DNA from: SXOA01 sp051004015
GTDB taxonomy: Bacteria > Planctomycetota > Planctomycetia > Pirellulales > Pirellulaceae
NCBI GenBank assembly: GCA_051004015.1
Contig: JBPCKT010000138.1
Location: 21,308-85,307, forward strand
Direction: 5' to 3'
Length of the DNA stretch: 64,000 bases
The position numbers and the translations under genes are program-made. Under the pieces are notes generated by a model. That model was not told where the DNA came from, did not search any database, and saw only the letters and a list, made by a program, of their open reading frames with translations. Positions 34,065-42,216 of the stretch are shown in pieces. Every line of letters starts with the position of its first letter. Positions within the stretch are counted from its first letter, which is position 1.

Positions 34065-34080
34065 GTGAGAAGGGATACTT

Positions 34081-34836
34081 GTGGCTCTTGAGTTCAGCAT
34101 TTTCACTGCGGTTAGCGATATGGCAACGGGCACGCTCTTTGACGATCCCGATGTAGCAGACCAGCCACCGCTGGAGATTCCGGCCAGCGCATTTACTCCG
34201 GGTGGATTTCGCGATTGGAGCTTCTCGGCGTCATTTCCCGAAGGAGTGCGGGCGACTCTTGTGGGGGGGAATATCCTCATCGATATGAACTCAGAACGCT
34301 TCAATACCCACAACTTTGTCAAGCTGGAGGTAACGTCCGTGATTTACATGCTGGCTAAGTCGCAGCATCTGGGTATGACGGCTGCGGACGGTGCCTTGAT
34401 AACGAATGAAGCAATCGGTCTTTCGAACGAGCCAGACGGCTGTTTCGTGAGCTGGGACAGCCTCCGCGCGAAAAGGGTGCGGCTGGTGCGGAGTGAAACT
34501 GGCAACAAGGCTGAATCGTGGGAGGGGGCACCCGATTGGGTCATGGAAGTGGTTTCTGACAGTTCCGTAAAAAAGGACACCGTGATTCTGATGGAGTCTT
34601 ACCATCAGGCGGGAATTCGCGAGTACTGGGTGATCGATGCTCGAAAACTCGATATCGATTTCAATATTTACGCCTGGCAAGAGAGTGGTTATGTGGCCCA
34701 GCCCCGGACCGGGGGATGGGTCGCGTCTCCCGTGTTTGGCTGCAGCTTTTCGCTGCAGCGGCGTATGATTGAGGAGTACTTGAATTACGAACTGCGAATG
34801 AGCGCAAATACGACCTCGTTAGAACGGACTGAATGA
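34081..34836 (+). CDS. Uma2-family (DUF820) PD-(D/E)xK nuclease-fold protein
   Basis: This 251-residue protein contains the Uma2 core: VEVVSDSSVKKDT-type segment (here MEVVSDSSVKKDTVILMESYHQ), followed by AGIREYWVIDAR with the paired acidic residues of a restriction-like fold, and an earlier PDGCFVSWDSL strand. Such genes are abundant in planctomycetes and cyanobacteria and their role is unknown. GTG 34081 has a GAAGGGA site at good spacing, while ATG 34120 has none. The gene ends 8 bases before uvrC, so they may share a transcript, which hints at DNA metabolism. Confidence 0.83.
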   Translation: MALEFSIFTAVSDMATGTLFDDPDVADQPPLEIPASAFTPGGFRDWSFSASFPEGVRATLVGGNILIDMNSERFNTHNFVKLEVTSVIYMLAKSQHLGMTAADGALITNEAIGLSNEPDGCFVSWDSLRAKRVRLVRSETGNKAESWEGAPDWVMEVVSDSSVKKDTVILMESYHQAGIREYWVIDARKLDIDFNIYAWQESGYVAQPRTGGWVASPVFGCSFSLQRRMIEEYLNYELRMSANTTSLERTE

Positions 34837-34843
34837 GTTGGTG

Positions 34844-36313
34844 ATGGACGCTCCAGCAGTGCCTGATGACGGCAAGCATTCCGACGATGACCCAGAACTG
34901 CTCGATGTTCCGGGCGAGCCTATCGAACCCGAGCCCGACCCCGCCGCCGTCGATGCCGCCCTGGATGCCGCGGCGGAAGGGAACACCGACGAAGGGGCTT
35001 GGGACTTTGCGTACCGCCGCACGGCGGCCAGGGTTCGAGAGTTTCCGCGGAAGCCAGGCGTGTACTTGATGAAGAACGCCGCCGGCACCGTCATCTACAT
35101 CGGCAAAGCGAAGAACCTCCGCAGTCGGGCGGGGAGCTATTTTCTGGCCGGTGCGAAGGTGGAGTTCCGCACTCGCGAGTGGGTCCATGAAATCGCCGAT
35201 GCCGACTACATCGAGTGCGACAGCGACGTGGACGCCCTGCTCACCGAGTCGCGACTTATCAAAGACATCCAGCCCAAGTACAACTTGGAGCTCAAGGACG
35301 ACAAGACCTTTCCGTACCTGATGATTTCCGTCCGCGAGGACTTTCCCCGCGTCGAAGTCACCCGCCAGCCGCCGGAAAAAGGGGCCCGGCTGTTCGGCCC
35401 GTTCGCTAGCGCAGGGGCACTTCGCGGCGCGATGCAGGTGCTGCAGAGGATCTTCAAGTTCCGCACGTGCAGTCTTGACATCGAGGACGGCGACGAGCGG
35501 TGGAAATGGTTCCGGCCCTGTCTCCTGGCCAGCATCAAGCAATGCACGGCACCCTGCAACCTCCGCATCAGCAAAGAGGAGTACAAGCACGACATCCAGC
35601 GGCTGATCACGTTCATGGAAGGGGGCAAGACGCGGCTGCTCAAGCAGATGAAAGAAGAGATGGCGGAGGCGGCCCGGCTGCTGGAGTTCGAGAAAGCGGG
35701 CCGCCTGCGGGATGAGATCAAAATGCTGGAGACCCTCGACCGCCGCGGGGACATCGACACGCACGCCCAGCCCGAGGTCTTCTACATCGACCCCAAGAAG
35801 GGGCTCGCCGGTCTGAAGAAAGTCCTCGGCCTCGCCGAGCAGCCGCGGACGATTGAAGGGGTGGACATCGCCCATCTCGGCGGCGGCGACACGGTCGCCA
35901 GCGTCGTCCAGTTCCTCGACGGCCTGCCATTCAAGCCCGGCTATCGGCGGTACAAGATCGGCGGCGTCCAAGGGATCGACGACTTCCGCAGCATTCACGA
36001 AGTCATCGCCCGCCGCTACCGCCGGCTCAGCGACGAGGACGAAGTCTTCCCCGACATCCTTCTCATCGATGGCGGCAAAGGCCAACTCAGCGCCGCCCTG
36101 GCTGCGTTTCGGGACCAGGAGATCACCCCGCCGACGCTCCTCTCCCTCGCCAAACAGGAAGAGGAAATCTATCTCCCTGGCGCTGCCGAGCCCCTCCGCC
36201 TCAGCCGCCACTCCTTTGCCCTCCGTCTGCTCCAATACGTGCGCGACGAAGCCCACCGCTTCGCTCAGCACTACCACCATTTATTGCGAAGAAAACGGCA
36301 GCGGGGGGAGTAA
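34844..36313 (+). CDS. uvrC: UvrC-type excinuclease subunit, short form
   Basis: This 489-residue protein makes the incisions of nucleotide excision repair. An acidic Pro/Asp-rich leader (1-50) precedes the GIY-YIG nuclease (KPGVYLMKNAAGTVIYIGKAKNLRSR). A Cys cluster (RPCLLASIKQCTAPC) follows, then the UVR motif LLEFEKAGRLRDEIKMLE that contacts UvrB, and the RNase H-like nuclease with IEGVDIAHLGG, DILLIDGGKGQ and DEAHRFAQHYH. It is about 110 residues shorter than the usual form: the segment between UVR and the second nuclease is compressed and the C-terminal helix-hairpin-helix pair is absent. Both active sites look complete. Confidence 0.92.
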   Translation: MDAPAVPDDGKHSDDDPELLDVPGEPIEPEPDPAAVDAALDAAAEGNTDEGAWDFAYRRTAARVREFPRKPGVYLMKNAAGTVIYIGKAKNLRSRAGSYFLAGAKVEFRTREWVHEIADADYIECDSDVDALLTESRLIKDIQPKYNLELKDDKTFPYLMISVREDFPRVEVTRQPPEKGARLFGPFASAGALRGAMQVLQRIFKFRTCSLDIEDGDERWKWFRPCLLASIKQCTAPCNLRISKEEYKHDIQRLITFMEGGKTRLLKQMKEEMAEAARLLEFEKAGRLRDEIKMLETLDRRGDIDTHAQPEVFYIDPKKGLAGLKKVLGLAEQPRTIEGVDIAHLGGGDTVASVVQFLDGLPFKPGYRRYKIGGVQGIDDFRSIHEVIARRYRRLSDEDEVFPDILLIDGGKGQLSAALAAFRDQEITPPTLLSLAKQEEEIYLPGAAEPLRLSRHSFALRLLQYVRDEAHRFAQHYHHLLRRKRQRGE

Positions 36314-36402
36314 TGCCTGCTCCTAGTTCCGCAGTGTGGCCGATTACCGCGACGAGCTCGCGTGCCGTTGATGAGCACATGCTTTGCGCATGGCAACCAC
36401 AC

Positions 36403-36408
36403 TATAAT
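36403..36408 (+). promoter_or_regulatory. Consensus -10 element TATAAT before the toxin-antitoxin pair
   Basis: An exact TATAAT lies 37 bases before the antitoxin ATG; a weak TTGCGC sits at about 36384. A GGGAG ribosome site precedes the start. Confidence 0.4.
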
Positions 36409-36444
36409 GGATTGTCAATTCCTACTTGAGCCGGGAGCCGAGTC

Positions 36445-36624
36445 ATGCAGAAAGAAAAAGTAAGAGAAGTCGTCGAACGCCTGCCCGACGAATTCGACGT
36501 GGATGCGTTTTTCGACCAGGTGATTCTGCTGGAGCGGATTGAAGCCGCCGAGCGCCGGTTGGCAAACGGCGAAGGAGTCTCCCACGATGATGCGAAGAAC
36601 CGGATGGAAAAATGGCTCAAATAA
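36445..36624 (+). CDS. Antitoxin of a ParE/RelE-type pair
   Basis: This 59-residue acidic helical protein (MQKEKVREVVERLPDEFDVDAFFDQ start) ends AKNRMEKWLK. Size, charge and sequence style match prevent-type antitoxins that wrap around RelE/ParE toxins. The last 13 bases overlap the ATG of the toxin gene, the typical coupling of these modules. No DNA-binding motif is obvious, so autoregulation may need the complex. Confidence 0.75.
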   Translation: MQKEKVREVVERLPDEFDVDAFFDQVILLERIEAAERRLANGEGVSHDDAKNRMEKWLK

Positions 36625-36904
36625 TCTGGGATCCCGTGGCGCTCGACCACCTGCAGGGAATTGCACAGTACATCGCAAAAGACTCTCCATCCGCGGCAAA
36701 CCGCCTGAGCGCATTTTCACGCGCCTGGAGCGGCTCGAAATGTTTCCGCACTCCGGCGGCTATATCGCGGAGGATAGCCGGAAAATCTATCGTGAAATCA
36801 TTCAAGGGAACTATCGGGTCATCTATCGAGTCAGCGGTGATGACGTACTCATTGTCGCTGTCTATCATGCCGCGCGACTTCTCGACCGAAGGTTGATCCC
36901 CTAG
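36612..36904 (+). pseudogene. ParE/RelE-family toxin gene with a frameshift
   Basis: The N-terminal part reads MAQIIWDPVALDHLQGIAQYIAKDSPSAANR from ATG 36612. The C-terminal part reads ERIFTRLERLEMFPHSGG...YREIIQGNYRVIYRV...VYHAARLL to the stop at 36904, in a frame one base earlier. Together they make a complete ParE/RelE-type toxin. The break falls near 36690-36700, consistent with loss of one base. As written, translation continues out of frame to 36896 and should give no active toxin. It may be genuine decay or a sequencing error. Confidence 0.82.
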
Positions 36905-36987
36905 CGCTTTCCGCCTGTGCCGCTTCTGCTGATTGTACGGTCTGCATTCCTTTGACATGACCCTCGCGGGAATTAGTCTGGAACTCC

Positions 36988-37926
36988 GTGTCCACTTCTC
37001 TCTCCCTTGAGCGTTCCACGGAATGCAGCGACAGGCTTGCCGCCTGCCGGCTCTGTGGGGAAGTCGCGGCCTGGCAACTGCCGAAGACGGCCCAGGGGCC
37101 GCTGATCTTTCGCTGCCGCAAGTGTGGCGTCGCCTTCGCCAGCCATTCCCGGAAGTCCGCCTCGCCTGCCGATGTGGATCACTTCGGCGGCATTGATGAA
37201 GAGAAATACTTCCGCAGCGTCATGACGACAAGGCTCCGCTCGTATTCCGCCTTGCTAAAGCGGGTGAACAGTCAGGTTGCGGCTGGAAAGTGGCTGGACG
37301 TAGGCTGTTCGTATGGCTGGCTGCTTCAATATGTCTTAGCGCAGGGCTACCAAGGCGAAGGGATTGAACCTTCTGCCGCAGCCGCCAGCCGGGCCGTGAA
37401 GCAAGGAATTTGCGTGCGGACCGGATTGTTTCCGGCAGCTCTGGCGCGCGGCGAGCAATTCGACGTCATCAGCTTCATGGACGTGCTGGAGCACTTCGAA
37501 GACCCTCGCGACGCACTCGAGGCCACGCGCGAGCATTTGTGCCCAGGCGGTGTGGTGGTCATCCAGGTTCCCGATCAGGCCTGCTGGCTGTTTCGCGTGG
37601 CGGAAGGGATGTATCGTCTTTCGGGGGGGCGAATCTCCTTTGCTCTTCGCCGCCTTTGGCTGGACGGGTTTGACTTTCCGCACCAATTTTACTTCACCCG
37701 CCACGCACTCTCGCTTGTTCTGCAACACAGCGGGTTTGAAGTCCTCGATTGGCAGCGCACGTCTATCGGCCACCCAGCCGAAGCTCTGGATCGCGTGACT
37801 TACGCCGCAGGCGGAGGAACCCGCTTGCGGACGGCAGTCGTGGGAATGTCGGTGGGTCTTATCAATGCCGTGGATAACGCCTGCGGGCATGGTGGACTGT
37901 TGACGATGATCGCCCGGCCGCATTGA
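36988..37926 (+). CDS. SAM-dependent methyltransferase with N-terminal zinc ribbon
   Basis: This 312-residue protein starts at GTG 36988. Residues about 20-47 have two CxxC pairs (ACRLCGEV and RCRKCGVAF), as in the Met-10/CUG-type ribbon of sugar methyltransferases. The core is a class I methyltransferase: WLDVGCSYGWLLQYV, GIEPSAAAA, FDVISFMDVLEHFEDPRDALE and LCPGGVVVIQVPD. Enzymes with this ribbon plus core often methylate nucleotide sugars or glycan ends. Not obviously in an operon. Confidence 0.85.
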   Translation: MSTSLSLERSTECSDRLAACRLCGEVAAWQLPKTAQGPLIFRCRKCGVAFASHSRKSASPADVDHFGGIDEEKYFRSVMTTRLRSYSALLKRVNSQVAAGKWLDVGCSYGWLLQYVLAQGYQGEGIEPSAAAASRAVKQGICVRTGLFPAALARGEQFDVISFMDVLEHFEDPRDALEATREHLCPGGVVVIQVPDQACWLFRVAEGMYRLSGGRISFALRRLWLDGFDFPHQFYFTRHALSLVLQHSGFEVLDWQRTSIGHPAEALDRVTYAAGGGTRLRTAVVGMSVGLINAVDNACGHGGLLTMIARPH

Positions 37927-38049
37927 TTGCGGCGCCGCCGCACGCGGGAATTCCCTCTCGCCCCCAATCGGCCCTCCGTGGTAAGATGCGGTGCTTGCTG
38001 AATTCGGGCGGATTTGCCTGAGCTACAAGAATGCCGGAGGGAGTCGGCC

Positions 38050-38283
38050 ATGCTGAACCTGCATTGGTGGGAATGGGTCTTGCTCGGGGCAGGGGTCTAC
38101 GTGGCGATTGTCACGCTGGCTCGGCTGATGCAGGCCCGTCGCGAGACCCTGCTGGCGGAGCTCACGCGCCAGGCCGCCGAGGAGCAGCACCGGCAGAAGA
38201 AGGAAGAGAAGCATCGCTCCCGGCGGGAACGCGAGGCCCTGCGATTGAAGCAGTTGCAGGAAGCCAAGCGAAAGGCAGCGTAG
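38050..38283 (+). CDS. Small membrane-anchored coiled-coil protein
   Basis: This 77-residue protein starts at ATG 38050 with a strong GGAGGGAG site. A single N-terminal TM helix (WWEWVLLGAGVYVAIVTLA) is followed by a highly charged Arg/Lys/Glu helix to the C-terminus. No family is recognised. The frame is followed by a hairpin repeat before miaB. Confidence 0.65.
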   Translation: MLNLHWWEWVLLGAGVYVAIVTLARLMQARRETLLAELTRQAAEEQHRQKKEEKHRSRREREALRLKQLQEAKRKAA

Positions 38284-38287
38284 GGGA

Positions 38288-38399
38288 ATTGAAATCCGAA
38301 ATCCGAATATCGAAATTCGAATTTGGATTTGTGACATGAAGTGCAGGCTGGAATCCATCGCCACCATGTTTCGGATTTCGATATTCGGATTTCGAGTTT
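38288..38399. repeat. Inverted repeat hairpin upstream of miaB
   Basis: Left arm GAAATCCGAAATCCGAATAT (from 38291) pairs with the right arm ending in ATATTCGGATTTCGAG at about 38398; each arm is about 29 bases. The spacer contains no gene. It ends 7 bases before the miaB start and could form a stable stem in mRNA. Confidence 0.7.
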
Positions 38400-38405
38400 T
38401 CTTAA

Positions 38406-39827
38406 ATGAAGCGCCTATATATCGAAACCGTCGGTTGCCAGATGAACGTTCTCGACAGCGAGATGGTGGTGGCCAGCCTGCGCAAACAGGGTTTCGAGCT
38501 GGAAAGCGAGCTCGCGGCGGCGGATGTGATCCTGTTCAATACGTGCAGCGTCCGCGAGCAGGCGGAAAACAAAACTTACAGCGCCCTCGGTCGTCTGCGG
38601 TCGTTCAAGAAACAGCACCCCGAGAAGATCATCGGCGTGATGGGGTGCATGGCCCAGAAGGATCAGAAGCTGGTCTTCGAGCGGGCCCCCTACGTGGACC
38701 TCGTCGTCGGTCCCGGCCAGCTCAGCCGCATTCCAGACTTGCTCATGGACGTGGCGGCGGGCAAAGGGCCGCAAATGGCGGTCGGCCTGGGCCGCAAGGA
38801 CGGCACCGTCGACGAAATCAAGCGGAGCCACGAGACGTTCGATCCCTTGCGCGATCCGGCCATGCGCCCCACGCCGTTCCAGGCCTATCTCCGCATCCAG
38901 ATTGGCTGCGACAAATTTTGCACCTACTGCATCGTTCCCATGACCCGCGGCCCCGAGCAAGGCCGCGACCCCCAGCAGATCCTGGCCGAAGCCCGCATCC
39001 TGGCCGATCAAGGCTGCAAAGAAATCACGCTCATCGGTCAGACTGTGAACAGCTACAAGCACAGAAGCGACGGCCAAACCACGCGGCTCTCCGACCTGCT
39101 TTACTCTCTCCACGAAATTGACGGCATCGAGCGGCTCAAGTTCGTTACGAATTATCCCAAGGACATGACGGACGATCTGCTCGATGCGGTCGCCACCCTG
39201 CGGAAGTGCTCCCCCTACCTGCACGTGCCGGTCCAAAGCGGCAGCAACGAAGTGCTGGCCCGGATGAAGCGGGGCTACACGGTGGAGGACTACCGCGAGA
39301 TGATGGGCCGCATCCGCGCCCGCCTGCCGCACGCCGCCGTCACCAGCGATTTCATCGTGGGCTTTTGCGGCGAGACGGACGAGGACTTTCAGAAGTCCTA
39401 CGACCTCGTCGCCGAGTGCCGCTTCAAGAACAGCTTCATCTTCAAGTACAGCGAGCGGCCCGGCACCAAGGGAGCCGAATTATACGCCGACGACGTGCCC
39501 TTCGAAGTGAAGAACCGCCGCAACAACGACCTCCTCGACCTGCAAAACCGGATCAGCGAGCAAGAAAACCAGCCGCTCCTCGGCCAGCGGGTGGAAGTGC
39601 TGGTGGAAGGCCCCAGCGAACGGGCGAAACGCCACGGCGAAGACCAGGGAAACCTCGTCCAGCTCACCGGCCGCACCCCCTGCGACCGGATTGTCGTTTT
39701 CGACGGCAGCCCTCGGCTGACCGGTCAAATCATCCCGGTCGCCATCTACGATCTCGCCCCACACACCCTCTTCGGCGCGGTCGTCACCGAGTACGTCGGC
39801 CCAAGCTTGCAGCCGATCTTGGCGTAG
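38406..39827 (+). CDS. miaB: MiaB, tRNA 2-methylthio-N6-isopentenyladenosine synthase
   Basis: This 473-residue radical-SAM methylthiotransferase modifies A37 of tRNAs reading U-starting codons. The N-terminal UPF0004 domain holds three cluster cysteines (ETVGCQMN, FNTCSVREQAENK, GVMGCMAQ). The radical-SAM cluster is GCDKFCTYCIVPMTRG, and the C-terminal TRAM domain includes RVEVLVEGPSERAKR. Length and motifs are complete. The ATG lies 7 bases after a hairpin repeat and has no strong Shine-Dalgarno site. Confidence 0.96.
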   Translation: MKRLYIETVGCQMNVLDSEMVVASLRKQGFELESELAAADVILFNTCSVREQAENKTYSALGRLRSFKKQHPEKIIGVMGCMAQKDQKLVFERAPYVDLVVGPGQLSRIPDLLMDVAAGKGPQMAVGLGRKDGTVDEIKRSHETFDPLRDPAMRPTPFQAYLRIQIGCDKFCTYCIVPMTRGPEQGRDPQQILAEARILADQGCKEITLIGQTVNSYKHRSDGQTTRLSDLLYSLHEIDGIERLKFVTNYPKDMTDDLLDAVATLRKCSPYLHVPVQSGSNEVLARMKRGYTVEDYREMMGRIRARLPHAAVTSDFIVGFCGETDEDFQKSYDLVAECRFKNSFIFKYSERPGTKGAELYADDVPFEVKNRRNNDLLDLQNRISEQENQPLLGQRVEVLVEGPSERAKRHGEDQGNLVQLTGRTPCDRIVVFDGSPRLTGQIIPVAIYDLAPHTLFGAVVTEYVGPSLQPILA

Positions 39828-39856
39828 CGGCGGGCGGTCCGCCCGGGGCTACCGGA

Positions 39857-40633
39857 TCATTCAGCGCCTTTCGTGTCCGCGGGCGTTTCCGGTGGTTCCG
39901 CGGCTGCGGCAGCAGGGGCCAATCGCCCGAGTAAATCCTTTAGCCGTTTCTGATTCGCCTCTTGTGTAAACGGGTTCTCGTCCGACGAGCCGCCCCCCAT
40001 GCCTCCTCCTACGCCCGGCATCGGCGGAGCATCGGCTCTGGGTTGCTGGCCCTCCAAGGCAGGAACAGGAGGAGCCGACGCCCCGCCCGGCCGGCCCGCC
40101 GCGCCAAGTCCGCCTCCGCGACCGCCGCCTCCGCCCCCTTGCCGGCCAAAGGGGAGGCTGATGAGGCCGAGCGTCGTCTTCTGCTCGGCCGTGAGCAGAG
40201 CTTCCAAGGCGTCGAGATGACTCTGGGCTTCCTCGGCCGTCATCTTTTCGGCCTTGTCGATTTCCGCCAGCTTGCCCGCGACTTTTTTCGCCTGGTCAGC
40301 GTCAAGTTCGATCTGCAACTTCAATTCGGCTCGAGAGAGAAGTTCGAGCTTGCCGACGAGCGAGGTCAAATTGCGCTTGCCACCTCCACCGCCTCCCATG
40401 CCCCCACCACCCATTCCGCCCATGCCCATCATTGGAGCACCACCGCCGGCGACCGGAGGTGCGGCCCCGCCACCAGCCGCGTCCGTGGTTGCCACGGTCT
40501 CTTCATAAAGTTGCAGCCCCAAGAACATGGCACCCGCGCCAAGGGCGAGCCCCAAGATACCGGAGGCGATCCAGGCGGGGACGGATTGGGAAGCTCCCGT
40601 GGGCTTCGACAAGTCAGGGGTCGTCGCAGTCAT
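39857..40633 (-). CDS. Gly/Pro-rich single-pass membrane protein
   Basis: This 258-residue protein starts at ATG 40633. A TM helix (WIASGILGLALGAGAMFLGL) is followed by Gly/Met-rich low complexity, a helical domain (about 95-165: LVGKLELLSRAELKLQIELDADQAKKVAGKLAEIDKAEKM) and a second Gly/Pro-rich tail. The helical part recalls the periplasmic LTxxQ-type or Spy-like proteins that bind unfolded proteins or metals, but I am not certain. It is convergent with miaB, 29 bases apart. Confidence 0.65.
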   Translation of the reverse strand: MTATTPDLSKPTGASQSVPAWIASGILGLALGAGAMFLGLQLYEETVATTDAAGGGAAPPVAGGGAPMMGMGGMGGGGMGGGGGGKRNLTSLVGKLELLSRAELKLQIELDADQAKKVAGKLAEIDKAEKMTAEEAQSHLDALEALLTAEQKTTLGLISLPFGRQGGGGGGRGGGLGAAGRPGGASAPPVPALEGQQPRADAPPMPGVGGGMGGGSSDENPFTQEANQKRLKDLLGRLAPAAAAAEPPETPADTKGAE

Positions 40634-40766
40634 GGGCAAAGTCCTTCGCAAGTAGGGAATCAAGCCGGGCCAGTTACGTAGCAGCCATCATACCGCTGAG
40701 AAGTAGTGGGGTGTCGTAGCGACAAGCGGCCCGCCCGTCGGCTTTGGGCTCCGTGGCCCCGGCAAT

Positions 40767-40824
40767 GTAAACGGGGTCGGGAGGGGTTTTCGCGGCGAAA
40801 ACTCCTCCCGACTCCTTCGTTTAC
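40767..40824. terminator. Long hairpin at the end of the di-haem cytochrome gene
   Basis: The arms GTAAACGGGGTCGGGAGGGG (from 40767) and CTCCTCCCGACTCCTTCGTT (from 40802) pair over about 27 bases with two small mismatches. The stop codon of the minus-strand cytochrome gene lies inside the right arm. It shares its GGGGTC..GGGTTTTCGCGGCGA unit with the repeat in hpnD-hpnE, so it is a dispersed element used at a transcript end. No U-tract follows. Confidence 0.6.
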
Positions 40825-42104
40825 GGCGCTACCAGAGTATTGAGGAATGCCAGCAGGTCCTCCTGTTCATTTGCCGGGAATGCCGCGAATTTTTCGGCGG
40901 AGAGGATGGATTCGCCGGCGTGGGCGAGGATGGCTTCCTTCAGCGTCTTGGCCCGGCCGTCGTGTAGATAAGGGCCGCTGTCCCGTGCGCCCCAGAGCGG
41001 CGGGGTCCGCCATTCCTGCTGCAAAACCTTGAGGGCGGAACCGGCGTTGATGTAGGTGTCGATTTCCCCTTCGCGCCGCAGCAGATGCTGCTTGGCGGAA
41101 ACCGCGGAAACGGCATCGGCCAGGCCGGGGCCCATGTCGTGCAATAGCAGGTCGCTATAGATTCCGCTGGCGGGCCCAACGTCCTGCACATGGCAATCGG
41201 CGCAGCCGATGGTCTTGAACGCGGCATAGCCCCGCTCGGCGGCTTTGGCTTTATCCGGGTCGGCGGGGACTTCACGTCGGGGAGCCGGAAGTGCGGCGAC
41301 AAAGGCGATGAGCTGCTCGGCTTGTTCCTGGCTCATGTCCAGGCCGGAGGCTTTGGCATCAGGGTGCAACGGGTCCGCGGCCTGATGATGGCCGGGGACT
41401 TCCAGGCCCAGCTCGTTGGCGCAGGCCCCCAGCACGAATTCCTTGAGCGACATCGTCTGCCCGCGCCAGCCAAAATGGCCGAGGACGGGGCCGCCGGGTC
41501 CTTTAGGTCCCGGGCCAACGCGACCGGTGACGCGGCCGTCTTTCTGCTGGGTCGAAACTTGCTCGCGGAGCATTTCGGGAGTGATGGCGTCAATCAGTCC
41601 CGCGCCGAAGACCGGCGGCGTGTTTCGCTGCGAGACGCGGATGGCCCAATCGTCCGGCGAGCCGGCGGCATGGCCGTCCAAGACTTTTTTCTCAAAGGAC
41701 GCATAAGCCTCATCGGTGCCGAAGCGGTGCAAGATGAAAGCCGTTTGCAGACGCTTGCCGCCGGAAACGAAGCTGGGATGGACCTTGGCGAGCGCGTCCT
41801 TATGGTCGGCGAGTTCGCTGGGGTGCGGGCTGCTGGGCACCACCGTCAAGAGCCGCACGTTGCTGTCCTCGTTCGGGCCGGCTCCGCCGATGCCACCGAG
41901 CTTGTGGCAAGCGGCACAGGAGCGGGCATTGAACATCGGTCCCAAGCCGTCCCCGCCGGGGCTTGCCGGCTTGCCGCCTTCCCACTCCCGCACGAAGAGC
42001 TTTTTGCCTTCCGCAATGGCGGCGCTGTCCCCAGCGGGTTCGGCCGCGGCGAGAGGGCTGCCCAGGACGGCGAGGAGAGCAAGGGATACGAGCACGGTCC
42101 GCAT
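40821..42104 (-). CDS. DUF1111 di-haem oxidoreductase (thiol oxidoreductase-like)
   Basis: This 427-residue protein has a signal peptide (MRTVLVSLALLAVLGSPLAAA) from ATG 42104, with an AGGAGA ribosome site. Two haem-c sites are visible: SCAACHKLGG near residue 60 and CADCHVQD near residue 298. RQTMSLKEFVLGACANELGLEVPG and TPPLWGARDSGPYLHDGRAKTLKEAI are typical DHOR family blocks. It acts in the periplasm, related to cytochrome c peroxidases. It follows the Gld-like operon at 112 bases; co-transcription is possible. Confidence 0.9.
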   Translation of the reverse strand: MRTVLVSLALLAVLGSPLAAAEPAGDSAAIAEGKKLFVREWEGGKPASPGGDGLGPMFNARSCAACHKLGGIGGAGPNEDSNVRLLTVVPSSPHPSELADHKDALAKVHPSFVSGGKRLQTAFILHRFGTDEAYASFEKKVLDGHAAGSPDDWAIRVSQRNTPPVFGAGLIDAITPEMLREQVSTQQKDGRVTGRVGPGPKGPGGPVLGHFGWRGQTMSLKEFVLGACANELGLEVPGHHQAADPLHPDAKASGLDMSQEQAEQLIAFVAALPAPRREVPADPDKAKAAERGYAAFKTIGCADCHVQDVGPASGIYSDLLLHDMGPGLADAVSAVSAKQHLLRREGEIDTYINAGSALKVLQQEWRTPPLWGARDSGPYLHDGRAKTLKEAILAHAGESILSAEKFAAFPANEQEDLLAFLNTLVAP

Positions 42105-42216
42105 GGGGTGGGTCTCCTGGAATAAGGCGTGAGACTTCGGTCGATTCGTAGCCACGGTCGCCAGAATGTGGGTCGGCGGGATAATCACCCGCGCTCTGGC
42201 GAGCGTGGCTACTATC

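Noticed and set aside
34661..36280. A 539-codon open frame on the minus strand
   Set aside because: It is antisense to uvrC; GC-rich third positions keep the opposite frame open.
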